Shown: positions 55,186 to 64,000 of the stretch, in pieces
Layout: each line of letters begins with the position of its first letter
Position numbering within the stretch: position 1 is the first letter of the stretch
Assembly: GCF_000378385.1 (NCBI RefSeq)
Contig: NZ_KB899660.1
Location: 124,001 to 188,000 of the forward strand
DNA length: 64,000 bases
Origin: Paenibacillus daejeonensis DSM 15491
GTDB taxonomy: Bacteria; Bacillota; Bacilli; Paenibacillales; Paenibacillaceae
Direction: 5' to 3'
The notes under the pieces: model-generated
Database searches by the model: none
Told to the model about the DNA's origin: nothing
What the model saw: the letters and a program-made list of their open reading frames with translations, nothing else
Position numbers and translations under genes: made by a program

Positions 55186-57864
55186 TCAGGCAGCCGGCGC
55201 TTGCAGCGCAGCGGGGTCGTCACCTGTCGGGACGTTCTCCTCGGCTGGCGGGACTTCCGTGTCCGTCGGATTATCCGTCGAACCTGGATCGGTTATCGGT
55301 GGCTCAGTTCCAGGGTTGCCTGGATTACCTGAGTTGCCTGGATTCCCGGAATTGCCAGGATTCCCATTACTGCCGTTGCCCGGAGGCGTTCCGTTGCCAC
55401 CCTCATTGCCTGGTGTGGAGCCATTGCCTGGTTGTTCCGGCTGCTCTGTGTTATCCGGTTGATCCGGATCCGGAACTTCCGGTTCTTCGTTCCCATTCTC
55501 GCTGTCTGGGAATGGATCCAGTTCGATCTCCGGTACAGCTACACTCACACGTCCCGAGGATCCGCCCTCCATGCGCGTGACGAAGTCGTAGGCGGTGACG
55601 TAATATTCATACGTGTAGCCCGGCTGGACGCTGGCGTCCTCCGCAGCAATCGCATCAATGCCGTCCCTCAGTCTGGTGAATTGTGCTTCGTTGGCCTCCT
55701 TGCGATAGAGACGGTAGGTAACATTATTACCCGATACCGCACTCCAGGAGAGCTGTACATCACCGCGCTCAGGCACATATACAGCCGAGAAGTTCGACAC
55801 GCCAGACGGCGGCTTGATTTCCTGCACGCTGCCAGGGCGAACAAACTGGCTCACAGGCGCATCCTTGAGCGCGCCGGACATGATCTTGGCGAACAACGCT
55901 GCCGAGATGCCGCTGCTATTCTTGAGCACGTGATTCTCGTCCGTGCGGTCATACCCCATCCAGACGGCAGCCGTCCACTCCGGTGTATAGCCGACGAACC
56001 AGACGTCGCGGTTCGCGCTTGAACGCAGGCCGGGAATACCATGCTGCGTTGTCCCGGTCTTGCCTGCCATTGGACGATCGAGCTTGGCCCTTGTACCGGT
56101 ACCACCAGGCTCCGTGACGCCAAGCATAATTTCAGTCAGATACCAAGCGGTTTCCGGCTTGATCAGCTGCTGTGGCTTCGGCGGGTTGTACTCATACACG
56201 ATTTTATCCGAGCTGTCCGTAATACGCGTGATGCTGTGTGGATCTACCGATTGACCACCATTAGCGAATACGCTATAGGCTGTGGCCATCTGCATCGGCG
56301 AGACGCCGTTGGTCAGACCACCGAGTGCTATCGCCAGGTTGCGGTCATTTTGCACATCCAGGTTGAACCCGAGATTGTTGGCGAAGTCGACACCCTTCTG
56401 TACGCCAATCTCGTTGAGCAGCCATACCGCAGGCTGGTTACGGGATTCCTTGATGGCATCCTTCATGCTGACTGGACCGATGTACTTGACACGGTTCGAA
56501 TCCTTCGGACAATACTTGCCGTTATCATAGCAGATCTCATCATCGCGCAGGGTTGAGGTTGGCAGCCAATCGCCAGTCTCAAGCGCAGGACCATAGGACG
56601 TGACCGGCTTGAAGGATGAACCGGGTTGACGCGGCAGCGTTACGCGGCTCAGCCCTTTTTTCTCATAGTCGCGGCCCCCGACCATCGCTTCAATCTCGCC
56701 ATTGCGGTGATCGATGATGATCATGGAGCCTTGCACGATCTGGTCCCCCGTGCTCTCCTCGAAATTCGAGGCGTCGGCAAATTCGGTTTCCATAATACTC
56801 TGTGCATTGCTGTTCAGCGTGGTATGGATCCGGAAGCCACCCAATCGGAGCTCTTCCTCCGTCTTGCCGGTGACGCGAGTCGCTTCATTAATGGCATAAT
56901 CAATGAATGTCAGATACTTGCTGCTGCCGACCGGCTCTTTTTGCTTATCCGGATCATAATCCTCTGCCTTGGCTTCATTCATCTGCTGCTCGGTAATAAT
57001 ACCTTGGTTGTACATGAGCTGCAGGACGACGGCCCGGCGTTTCTTGGACTCCTCAGGATTGCTGATCGGATTGTAGATACTTGGCGCCTTGGGCATGCCC
57101 GCCAGCGTTGCGATCTCCCATAATTCCAGTTCATTCAGATCTTCCTTGCCAAAATAACGGATCGAAGCTGCCTTGACCCCGAACGAGCGCTGGCCGAAGA
57201 AAATCCGGTTCAGATACATCGTCAGGATTTCATCCTTGGTAAAATTATTCTCCAGTGCTACCGCAATGGATGCTTCGGTCGCTTTGCGGAGCAGCGTCTT
57301 GTCATGGTTAAGGAACATATTCTTGGCTAGCTGTTGCGTAATCGTACTGCCGCCCTCGACGGCGCTGCGTGCAATAACGTCCTTGACGACGGCCCGGCCA
57401 ATCGCCCAGAAGTCGATACCCGAATGATTCTCGAAGCGTCTATCCTCAGTAGCTATGAAGGCTTGCCGCATCAGCTCGGGAATCTCGGAATACTCGACAA
57501 GCTCACGATTCTCGACGTAGAGCATGTCGATCTCGTTGCCTTGTGCATCATAGATAACCGAAGCCTCGGACAACGCAAGTTTGTCCTTGTTCTCTGCGAG
57601 AATATTCTCGCCGTTCAATATAATCACCAGATAGCCGATGATACCACAGACCACAGTGAATGCCGCTCCGAAGAATAGGAACATGAATACTTTGCGGCCG
57701 GTAATCCTGCGTTTCCCCTTGGTTTTCTCCTTGCCTGGCTTGCCCGATTTGCCTGTCTTGCCTGAAGTCGTGCCTCCCGCCCCAGCTGCTGCTGCTCGCG
57801 CGCCTGCCTGGCTGCTGCGTCCGGCTGGTGTACGGTTGCGGCTGGGATACCGTTGATCAGTCAT
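55186..57864 (-). CDS. PBP1A-family bifunctional peptidoglycan synthase
   Basis: 892 residues. A basic Gly-rich cytoplasmic tail (1-50) and one TM segment (about 58-80) come first. The glycosyltransferase (GT51) domain has the catalytic Glu in ATEDRRFENHSGIDF and the VEGGSTITQQLAKN motif. The transpeptidase has SSFK (LPRQPGSSFKPVTSYG), SRN (ESRNQP) and KTG (MAGKTGTTQ). A fibronectin type III domain (about 690-790) follows, then a 90-residue tail of Gly/Asn/Pro repeats (NPGNSGNPGNSG). It makes and crosslinks glycan strands. The ATG at 57864 has AGGAGGG. The gene forms its own unit between terminators. Confidence 0.95.
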   Translation of the reverse strand: MTDQRYPSRNRTPAGRSSQAGARAAAAGAGGTTSGKTGKSGKPGKEKTKGKRRITGRKVFMFLFFGAAFTVVCGIIGYLVIILNGENILAENKDKLALSEASVIYDAQGNEIDMLYVENRELVEYSEIPELMRQAFIATEDRRFENHSGIDFWAIGRAVVKDVIARSAVEGGSTITQQLAKNMFLNHDKTLLRKATEASIAVALENNFTKDEILTMYLNRIFFGQRSFGVKAASIRYFGKEDLNELELWEIATLAGMPKAPSIYNPISNPEESKKRRAVVLQLMYNQGIITEQQMNEAKAEDYDPDKQKEPVGSSKYLTFIDYAINEATRVTGKTEEELRLGGFRIHTTLNSNAQSIMETEFADASNFEESTGDQIVQGSMIIIDHRNGEIEAMVGGRDYEKKGLSRVTLPRQPGSSFKPVTSYGPALETGDWLPTSTLRDDEICYDNGKYCPKDSNRVKYIGPVSMKDAIKESRNQPAVWLLNEIGVQKGVDFANNLGFNLDVQNDRNLAIALGGLTNGVSPMQMATAYSVFANGGQSVDPHSITRITDSSDKIVYEYNPPKPQQLIKPETAWYLTEIMLGVTEPGGTGTRAKLDRPMAGKTGTTQHGIPGLRSSANRDVWFVGYTPEWTAAVWMGYDRTDENHVLKNSSGISAALFAKIMSGALKDAPVSQFVRPGSVQEIKPPSGVSNFSAVYVPERGDVQLSWSAVSGNNVTYRLYRKEANEAQFTRLRDGIDAIAAEDASVQPGYTYEYYVTAYDFVTRMEGGSSGRVSVAVPEIELDPFPDSENGNEEPEVPDPDQPDNTEQPEQPGNGSTPGNEGGNGTPPGNGSNGNPGNSGNPGNSGNPGNPGTEPPITDPGSTDNPTDTEVPPAEENVPTGDDPAALQAPAA

Positions 57865-57951
57865 GGTGACTCCCTCCTCGATATAGCTCTAACAATCTCT
57901 GTCTAGTCAACAAAATAAATTTTTACAATGCTCTCATTATACCCCCGGACC

Positions 57952-58033
57952 AAAAAGAGCAACCCCGTCCCGGGTCTGGGTCTTCCCTCGACTGAAGGAT
58001 GACCGCTGCACAGGATCGGAACGGGGTTGCTCT
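57952..58033 (-). terminator. Terminator downstream of hfq
   Basis: A 13-bp stem AGAGCAACCCCGT / ACGGGGTTGCTCT spans a 52-nt loop that itself can fold. On the minus strand a T-run follows (TTTTTGG). It ends the mutS-mutL-rsmJ-miaA-hfq transcript. Confidence 0.8.
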
Positions 58034-58043
58034 TGCAAGTCCG

Positions 58044-58124
58044 TTATTCATTTAAACGTTTTTCGCCATGAAAAGGTTTCATGATGTTGGCTCCAGCGTT
58101 GATCTGGATCGTGCCGTTCTTCAA
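58044..58124 (-). CDS. Possible 26-residue protein after hfq
   Basis: A TTG at 58124 with GGGGGG upstream opens a short frame reading KNGTIQINAGANIMKPF and ending HGEKRLNE, just before the hfq-operon terminator. The composition is protein-like and the position is at an operon end, but a TTG start and tiny size make it tentative. An unannotated tail peptide or a chance frame are both possible. Confidence 0.35.
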   Translation of the reverse strand: MKNGTIQINAGANIMKPFHGEKRLNE

Positions 58125-58149
58125 TTCATCCCCCCGTATGCCGGTAGAA

Positions 58150-58395
58150 TTATGAATCGGAATTCTGGTCCTGCTGCTGCATGAGCGAGACATTGCGTTG
58201 TGGGGTAAAGGTAGAGATGGCATGCTTGTAAACCATCTGTTGACGTCCTTCGCTGTCGATGACAATGGTGAAATTGTCAAACGCCTTGATTACGCCCCGA
58301 ATCTGGAATCCGTTCGTCAAATAGACGGTGACCGGAACGCTGTCCTTGCGCAGCTGGTTTAAGAACGTATCCTGGATATTGATAGATTTATTCAT
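58150..58395 (-). CDS. hfq: Hfq RNA chaperone
   Basis: 81 residues. Sm1 motif in [25 protein letters not shown] and Sm2 in [12 protein letters not shown]. The C-terminal tail ([14 protein letters not shown]) is short and acidic, as in Bacillota. A ring-shaped hexamer binds small RNAs and A-rich mRNA. It overlaps the miaA stop by 4 bp. Confidence 0.97.
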   Translation of the reverse strand: MNKSINIQDTFLNQLRKDSVPVTVYLTNGFQIRGVIKAFDNFTIVIDSEGRQQMVYKHAISTFTPQRNVSLMQQQDQNSDS

Positions 58396-59390
58396 TTGCC
58401 GTTACCCCCATTACAAGATTGGTTAGAATTATATTCAAGATCGTTCTGAAACTTTCCTGCTATTATAGCATGGATTGACTGCAGGTTTTCATAAAAATTT
58501 TCTTCGCCGCCCACGTCCACCCATTGGATATCCTTCATGTGGCGGAACCATGACAATTGCCGCTTGGCAAAGTGGCGCGTATCCCGCTTGAGCAGAGTTA
58601 CAGCGGTATCCAGCGGCATTTCCCCTTCCAGGTAAGGGATGATCTCCTTGTAGCCAAGCCCCTGCATGGAGATCGCGCGTCTCGGAACCCCGGCACGAAC
58701 CAGCCGCTCCACCTCCTCCACCAGGCCGAGCGCCAGCATCTCATCGATGCGCTGCTCTACCCGATTGTACAGTTCTTCCCTTGGTCTAGTCAAACCAACG
58801 ATGCACAGCTCGTAGGGGGAGATCTTCTGCTGCCCTGCCTGCTGCTCCGCCAAGGTCTGACCCGTCACATGATGTACCTCCAACGCCCGGATGACGCGGC
58901 GACGGTCATTGGGATGAAGACGCTCTGCCGATACCGGATCGACCTGACGCAACCGCTCATGCAGCGCTTCATTGCCCTGTGCTTCCGCATAAGCTTCCAT
59001 CTCGTTGCGGTACGCTTCGTCCGAGCCTGTCTCGGAGAACTGATAATTGTAACAGACTGACTCGACATACAGGCCCGTGCCGCCGACAATGAACGGCACC
59101 CGGCCACGGGCCGTAATCTCGTCAATCAATGTAGCGCAGCGCTCCTGGAACTCTGCGACCGAGAACGGGTGATCGGGCTCGCAGATATCAATCAGATGAT
59201 GCGGAATGCCTTGTTGCTCTTCGATCGGCAGCTTGGCAGTCCCGATATCCATTCCCCGGTACACCTGCATCGAATCGCCCGAGATGATCTCTGCGTTCCA
59301 GTGCTTGGCGATTTCGAGGCTGTAGCCGGTCTTGCCGACCGCTGTAGGACCGACAAGGACGAGCAGTCGGGGACGTTCTTGGTTACTCAA
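58392..59390 (-). CDS. miaA: tRNA dimethylallyltransferase
   Basis: 332 residues. P-loop [13 protein letters not shown], substrate motif [17 protein letters not shown], catalytic region GGTGLYVES, and the tRNA-binding [31 protein letters not shown]. It adds the isopentenyl group to A37 of tRNAs reading UNN codons. The miaA-hfq pairing is conserved in many bacteria. It overlaps the upstream methyltransferase gene by 4 bp. Confidence 0.97.
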   Translation of the reverse strand: MSNQERPRLLVLVGPTAVGKTGYSLEIAKHWNAEIISGDSMQVYRGMDIGTAKLPIEEQQGIPHHLIDICEPDHPFSVAEFQERCATLIDEITARGRVPFIVGGTGLYVESVCYNYQFSETGSDEAYRNEMEAYAEAQGNEALHERLRQVDPVSAERLHPNDRRRVIRALEVHHVTGQTLAEQQAGQQKISPYELCIVGLTRPREELYNRVEQRIDEMLALGLVEEVERLVRAGVPRRAISMQGLGYKEIIPYLEGEMPLDTAVTLLKRDTRHFAKRQLSWFRHMKDIQWVDVGGEENFYENLQSIHAIIAGKFQNDLEYNSNQSCNGGNGK

Positions 59391-60157
59391 GGGTGTATCA
59401 CTCCATATGCAAGATTAGAGGCTTGGACAAGCTTATGCTCAAAACCCAGCCGTTCGAATTCGCCGCTGCGTTCATGCTCCTTGAGTATCACACTGCGCCG
59501 TGCCACACGGCGGGCATGGGCGATCGCCTCGGGCAGGATCGCATCGTGATTGGCCAACTGTCGCAGCGGGCCGATCGCACTCGACTGATGAACGGGACGG
59601 CGGAACATGGGATCAAAATAAACCATGTCGTAACTATTGTCTGGCAGGGAAGCCAACGTCTCCAGATGATGCGCGCAGCGGGCCTCGATGCGTCGCAACG
59701 CGCGGTCGAGATCCGGCAGCCCGGACTCGTAGCGTGCCAATCCATCCTGGATAATGGCGCACAGCAGCGGCTGGCTCTCCAGAGCGGTTACTGAACCATG
59801 CTCGCCCACCGCATAAGCGAAGACGATGCTATCAGATGCAAGCCCCGCAGTACAATCCAGAACCTTATCCCCCGGACGGCACCCGGATGCAGCGATCATC
59901 GGATCGCTCTCACCCTTCATCAATCGCTTTACCCGGATATTCGCCATGCTTGGATGAAAATACAAAGCCTCTTCCCCGTCTTCATAACGCAGCTCCCGCT
60001 CAGAGACAACCAGGATGCCCTGCTCGCCAAAACGGCGGCGCATCCGCTGCAGCGAATGCTGTCCGCGCTCAATGAAGCGGCCTCCAAGCTCGGATGACAG
60101 CGCCCGAGCCCGGACCAGCACGTCGGCTCCCGCCCGGCCGGAGGTCGTAACGATCAT
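59387..60157 (-). CDS. RsmJ-like SAM-dependent methyltransferase
   Basis: 256 residues. SAM-binding motif DKVLDCTAGLASDSIVFAYAVG, acidic motif VTALESQPLL, and catalytic-type motif NSYDMVYFDPMFRRPVHQSS. This matches the family of RsmJ (YhiQ), which methylates G1516 of 16S rRNA in E. coli. Membership of the family is firmer than the exact target. It overlaps mutL and miaA by 4 bp each, so translation is coupled through the operon. Confidence 0.85.
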   Translation of the reverse strand: MIVTTSGRAGADVLVRARALSSELGGRFIERGQHSLQRMRRRFGEQGILVVSERELRYEDGEEALYFHPSMANIRVKRLMKGESDPMIAASGCRPGDKVLDCTAGLASDSIVFAYAVGEHGSVTALESQPLLCAIIQDGLARYESGLPDLDRALRRIEARCAHHLETLASLPDNSYDMVYFDPMFRRPVHQSSAIGPLRQLANHDAILPEAIAHARRVARRSVILKEHERSGEFERLGFEHKLVQASNLAYGVIHP

Positions 60158-62409
60158 GACATCACCCGCTTGAACATTTTCTCCAGCTGATATACCGAGA
60201 TATGAACCAGGATCGGTCGGCCGTGCGGACAGGTATATGGCTGCCGGCAGGCGGCAAGCCGCTGCAGCAGTACCTCGCCTTCCTCACGCGAGAGCCGTTG
60301 GTTAGCCTTGATCGATGCTTTACAGGAGCAGAGAATCGCTGATTTTTCGCGCAGCTTGCCGATATCGACGGCTTTTTTCTCCGTCAGAATCCACTCCGCC
60401 ATCTCCTCGATAATCTGCTGCTCCTCGCCCTTGGGCAGCCAGGCTGGATGGGAGCGGACCAGGAAGGTCTGCGGACCAAATGGCTCCAGCTCGACTCCCG
60501 CCTCCTCGAACCAGCCCATGCGTTCAGTAAGCGCCTGCGCCTCGGCACTTGTATATTCCAGTGTCATCGGCACCAGCAGCTGCTGGCTTGCCTGCTCTGG
60601 CTGACCGAACTTGGCCGCATAATATTCGTAATGAATCCGCTCATGCGCCGCATGCTGGTCAATCAGGTACATGCCATCTTCATTCTGGGCAATCAGATAG
60701 GTGCCATGCAGCTGCCCGACCCAGCTTAGCTCGGGAAAAGCTGAAGCATTGGCGTTATCAGCGTCCTCGGCGTCTTGTGCAGCCTGTCCAGTCTGTGCGT
60801 GCGATGCCTTGTTGGATTCAGCGCTAGGTCTTGGCGGCGTGTCCTGATCAACTGGGACGCTTACTGTAAGATGAGAATCTGTCTGGTGAACTGGTACTTC
60901 TTGCTGACTGGGTACAGATTCTGCTTGACCCTCCGCGATCTCGGAGCTAGCGACTTGGTCCGGTAAGGACACCTCATCCGTTGGTACAGATGCAGTTTGG
61001 TTATCCGGGGATCTCCCTTGCTCCAAGCGTGTAGCGTCAGACTCTCCGTGGGATGAGGTCAATTCAGACGGTTCTGGCAGCGGCGCAGCATCAGGCTGAC
61101 TAACAGGAATTTGGTATTGCTCGTTTCTGTTTCCGTCCGCCTTCGGATTCTCTTGAACAGGGATTTCCCACCGTTCCCTCGCGACAGAAGCGCCGCCGCC
61201 CTGATTACCAGGCCTGTACAAGCGTTCGGCTGCCTGACGCGGAATATAGGCCTGTTGGCGCTCCGGCATCTGAATGCTCCGGCTTCCCTCGCTGCTCGGT
61301 TGCGGGACAGGAGGTGCTTGCTGGTCTGTCGCTGCTGCCTCCCGGTGGAAGGACATCACACCTTGGGTGTAGAGCGGCTTTCCCCGCGCGCCCGATGCCG
61401 ATGACGGCCCAGGAATGTGAGCTTCTCCAGCGAGTGCCCCGCGCACAGCCTTTTGCACAAATTCACGCAGCTCGGGCTCCTTGCTGAATCGTACTTCCAT
61501 CTTGGATGGATGAACATTGACATCAACCAGCGTCGGGTGCATGCCAATCTCCAGAACCGCCACCGGGAACCGGTTAATCGGCAGCAGGGTATGATAGGCT
61601 TGCTGGATCGCCTGATTCAGGATGAAGCTTCGGATATACCGGCCATTGACGACCATCGTCAAGCCGCCCCGGTTGGCCCGGGTCTGCTCGGGTCTGGATA
61701 TGTAGCCACTCATTATGTAATCCGGATGATCGCCTTGCACTGGCAGCATGGCCTTGGCGAGCGATCTGCCATAGACCGCTGCAATGACTTGAAGACGATC
61801 GCCGTTGCCCAGCGTTCTCAGCAGCGTGTTGCCGTTATGCTTGAGGGTGAAGGCAATACCGGGATGCGCCAAGGATAGTCGGTACACATAGTCAGAAATA
61901 TGACCCAGCTCGGTTTGGACAGATTTCATATATTTTAACCTTGCTGGCGTGTTGTAAAACAAATCGCGGATGACCATATCAGTCCCCTGCTCACAATTGT
62001 AGGGCTCGGATACCTGCTGCTTGCCTCCCTCGATGACATAACGCCGGCCCAATCCGTTCGTTTCCGTCGATGAGATGCATTCCACACGGGCCACAGCCGC
62101 AATACTCGGAAGCGCCTCGCCGCGGAAGCCCAGGCTGGCGATTCGGAACAGGTCTTTGCCCGTCAGCAGCTTGCTCGTCGCATGCCGCTGAAAGGCCGTC
62201 TCCATATCATCTTCCTCGATGCCGCTGCCGTTATCGGTAATCCGGATCAGCTGCAGCCCGCCCTCTTCGATGGTCACGTCGATCTGCGTGCTGCCAGCAT
62301 CAACAGCATTCTCAACCAGCTCCTTGACGACAGACGAGGGCCGCTCCACGACTTCGCCTGCAGCGATCTGGTTTGCCAATTGTTCGCCCATCACTTGAAT
62401 TTTTCCCAT
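60154..62409 (-). CDS. mutL: MutL mismatch repair endonuclease
   Basis: 751 residues, longer than usual because of a roughly 220-residue Gln/Pro/Ser/Glu-rich linker (about 340-560). The N-terminal GHKL ATPase shows VVKELVENAVDAGS, TDNGSGIEEDD, and GFRGEALPSIAAV. The C-terminal endonuclease motif DQHAAHERIHYE begins at residue 584, and the zinc-linked CPHGRP motif lies near 724. As in B. subtilis, MutL nicks the new strand in organisms lacking MutH. It is preceded 40 bp upstream by mutS, with AAGGAGGC before ATG 62409. Confidence 0.97.
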   Translation of the reverse strand: MGKIQVMGEQLANQIAAGEVVERPSSVVKELVENAVDAGSTQIDVTIEEGGLQLIRITDNGSGIEEDDMETAFQRHATSKLLTGKDLFRIASLGFRGEALPSIAAVARVECISSTETNGLGRRYVIEGGKQQVSEPYNCEQGTDMVIRDLFYNTPARLKYMKSVQTELGHISDYVYRLSLAHPGIAFTLKHNGNTLLRTLGNGDRLQVIAAVYGRSLAKAMLPVQGDHPDYIMSGYISRPEQTRANRGGLTMVVNGRYIRSFILNQAIQQAYHTLLPINRFPVAVLEIGMHPTLVDVNVHPSKMEVRFSKEPELREFVQKAVRGALAGEAHIPGPSSASGARGKPLYTQGVMSFHREAAATDQQAPPVPQPSSEGSRSIQMPERQQAYIPRQAAERLYRPGNQGGGASVARERWEIPVQENPKADGNRNEQYQIPVSQPDAAPLPEPSELTSSHGESDATRLEQGRSPDNQTASVPTDEVSLPDQVASSEIAEGQAESVPSQQEVPVHQTDSHLTVSVPVDQDTPPRPSAESNKASHAQTGQAAQDAEDADNANASAFPELSWVGQLHGTYLIAQNEDGMYLIDQHAAHERIHYEYYAAKFGQPEQASQQLLVPMTLEYTSAEAQALTERMGWFEEAGVELEPFGPQTFLVRSHPAWLPKGEEQQIIEEMAEWILTEKKAVDIGKLREKSAILCSCKASIKANQRLSREEGEVLLQRLAACRQPYTCPHGRPILVHISVYQLEKMFKRVMS

Positions 62410-62449
62410 CTGCGGTTGCCTCCTTCCGTGTTGCCGCTACCGACTGCGA

Positions 62450-64000
62450 TCAGTTTGCCGTGTTACCCAGCTTTTGCTTCATTTCATTGAGCCACTGCAT
62501 GGCCTGCATCGGTGTCATGTTGAATAAATCCAACTGCTTCAGCTGCTCCGCGAGCTGCTCGGCCTGTGCTGTTTTCTTACTCTTCGGTGCTGGAGCCATG
62601 ATTTCAGTACCGAACATGGATAGCTGCATCACGTCAGCAACTGGCTCCGTCTGCGACGCTGGTACAGGAGCGGACTCCCACACTTGGCTTGTCTGGGAGC
62701 CGGTCTGCCGCTCGCTTGCTGCCGCAGCCTCATCGTGGGCAGTCGTCTGCGGGATGCCAATTCCACCCGCCTCACCCAGCTCTACGCTGGATGCATGCAG
62801 CAGCTCGTAGGCTCGGCCAATAATCTGCTCAGGCAAGCCAGCGAGTCTGGCGCAATAGATACCGTAGCTCGACGATGCCGCGCCGGGCACCAGCTTGCGG
62901 AGGAAGGTGACATCCTCGCCGCTTTCCTTCACTGCCATACTTGCATTTGCCAGGGAAGGAAGAGATTCCGACAGATGCGCCAGCTCGTGGAAATGCGTCG
63001 AGACGAGCGCCTTGCAGCCGATCTCGCGATGAACAAACTCAATCACCGCCTGGGCAATCGCCATCCCTTCCGCTGTAGACGTCCCGCGGCCCAGCTCATC
63101 GATAATAATGAGACTGCGGGCCGTAGCTTTTTCTGTCATCACCTGGATATCCTTCATCTCTACCATGAACGTGCTCTGTCCGCCAATCAGATCGTCCGCC
63201 GCGCCAATGCGCGTGAAGATCCGGTCAGTAAGCGGCACTGTGGCTGAGCGAGCAGGCACGAAACAGCCGATCTGCGCCAGAATACAGATGAGCGCTACTT
63301 GCCGCATATACGTACTCTTGCCCGCCATGTTCGGACCAGTGATGAGCAGCATCGCCGCTTCGTCCCGCTGCAGCTCCGTCCCATTGGCAATAAACGCTCG
63401 TCCATTAAGCACAGCCTCCACGACCGGATGCCGTCCTTCTCGAATGATAAGGTCGTAGCCTTCCGTCACTTCAGGACGAGAGAAACGATGCTCGGCACTT
63501 ACCGAGGCCAGTGACTGGTAGACGTCGATGGTAGCGATCACTTCGGCCAACCGCTGCAGTCGATGCAGATGCTCGGCCAGATGGTCGCGGAGCTCGATGA
63601 ACCGCTGATACTCCAGATCGACCATCTTGTCTTCGGCCTCCAGAATGAGACGCTCCTTCTCCTTGAGCTCCGGCGTCACGAAGCGTTCCGCGTTGGCCAG
63701 GGTCTGCTTGCGCTCATACCGGCCTTCGGGCAGCTGCGGCAGATTCGCCTTGGTCACTTCCAGATAGTAGCCAAACACTTTGTTATAACCGATCTTCAAG
63801 GTGCGGATGCCGGTCGCTTCGCGCTCTCTGCGCTCGAGCTCGGCCAGCCACTGCTTGCCGCCTGTGCTCGCCTCGCGCAGTTGATCCAAGTAGCTGTCAT
63901 AGCCTGCGCGGATCAGACTTCCCTCGCGAATCGAAACCGGTGGCTCGTCCACCAGCACCGTCTCGATCAGCTCCGCCAGGTCGGCACAGGCGTCGAGTTC
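62450..64000 (-). CDS. mutS: MutS mismatch recognition protein, 5' end cut by the window
   Basis: Partial: about 516 C-terminal residues, open to the right edge. The frame continues upstream of the GTG at 63958 without a stop, and EDPPVSIREG-type sequence (DEPPVSIREGSL) confirms it. Core and clamp domains are followed by the ATPase: Walker A ITGPNMAGKSTYMRQ, Walker B LIIIDELGRGTSTAEG, H-switch STHFHELAH. The C-terminal tail holds two possible beta-clamp motifs (QLSMF and QLDLF) and the helix-turn-helix MTPMQAMQWLNEM that forms tetramers in this family. First visible gene of the operon. Confidence 0.97.
   Translation of the reverse strand, partial: ELDACADLAELIETVLVDEPPVSIREGSLIRAGYDSYLDQLREASTGGKQWLAELERREREATGIRTLKIGYNKVFGYYLEVTKANLPQLPEGRYERKQTLANAERFVTPELKEKERLILEAEDKMVDLEYQRFIELRDHLAEHLHRLQRLAEVIATIDVYQSLASVSAEHRFSRPEVTEGYDLIIREGRHPVVEAVLNGRAFIANGTELQRDEAAMLLITGPNMAGKSTYMRQVALICILAQIGCFVPARSATVPLTDRIFTRIGAADDLIGGQSTFMVEMKDIQVMTEKATARSLIIIDELGRGTSTAEGMAIAQAVIEFVHREIGCKALVSTHFHELAHLSESLPSLANASMAVKESGEDVTFLRKLVPGAASSSYGIYCARLAGLPEQIIGRAYELLHASSVELGEAGGIGIPQTTAHDEAAAASERQTGSQTSQVWESAPVPASQTEPVADVMQLSMFGTEIMAPAPKSKKTAQAEQLAEQLKQLDLFNMTPMQAMQWLNEMKQKLGNTAN

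Overview
The window looks like the chromosome of an endospore-forming member of the Bacillota, most probably Paenibacillus or a close relative. Evidence for this: spoVK with a sigma-E-type promoter; the Bacillus-type order mutS-mutL-miaA-hfq ... spoVK-hflX-ynbB-glnR-glnA; the lexA/yneA/ynzC (DUF896) cluster; the MrfA/MrfB repair pair; AGGAGG-type ribosome binding sites with many GTG and TTG starts; moderate-to-high GC; and intergenic repeats of a kind I associate with Paenibacillus. No rRNA, tRNA, CRISPR array, transposase, integrase or prophage gene was seen. The content is core chromosomal rather than mobile.

Layout, left to right. 1-2.6 kb: the 5' part of gltD (cut by the left edge), then thyA-folA. 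2.7-7.8 kb: pyruvate dehydrogenase operon pdhA-pdhB-pdhC-pdhD on the minus strand, with a good sigma-A promoter and a 160-bp palindromic repeat between pdhB and pdhC. 8-16.9 kb: an esterase, a YfkJ-type tyrosine phosphatase, a TRIC-like channel, thiN, a MutS2-like ATPase lacking its Smr nuclease, a structured RNA candidate, two PH-domain membrane proteins (YdbS/YdbT type), a methyltransferase and a metallo-hydrolase. 17-24.3 kb: two acetyltransferases, a nitrilase-family amidase, a secreted NlpC/P60 protein, a two-component system, and a Ser/Thr kinase with a degenerate MinD/CpaE-like tail.

24.3-33.8 kb is one tightly packed minus-strand operon of nine genes. It begins with mrfA-mrfB (mitomycin-type repair) and contains an Fpg/Nei glycosylase and endonuclease IV, plus a dehydrogenase, a HAD phosphatase, a receiver-like protein, an ABC ATPase and an RNA methyltransferase. 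Two LexA-like sites lie at its promoter, one inside the -35/-10 spacer. This suggests that much of the locus is a DNA-damage operon. 34-38.3 kb: metH and divergent mtnD (methionine synthesis and salvage). 38.3-38.8 kb: a gene-free stretch with four copies of a short TAACGGCC repeat. 38.8-43.4 kb: a HAD hydrolase, a membrane protein, an aldo/keto reductase, and the SOS core ynzC/yneA/lexA with six LexA boxes between yneA and lexA.

43.4-47.6 kb: a large beta-propeller lipoprotein, two small proteins and ctaB. 47.8-53.3 kb: glnA, glnR, ynbB, hflX, spoVK. 53.4-57.9 kb: a YdcF-like protein, a DUF402 protein and a PBP1A-type peptidoglycan synthase. 58-64 kb: hfq, miaA, an RsmJ-like methyltransferase, mutL and mutS (cut by the right edge). 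The window is therefore rich in genome maintenance: MutS/MutL mismatch repair, MrfAB, base excision and the SOS regulator lie within about 40 kb. All functional calls come from reading motifs and from recalled family knowledge; no database search was run.
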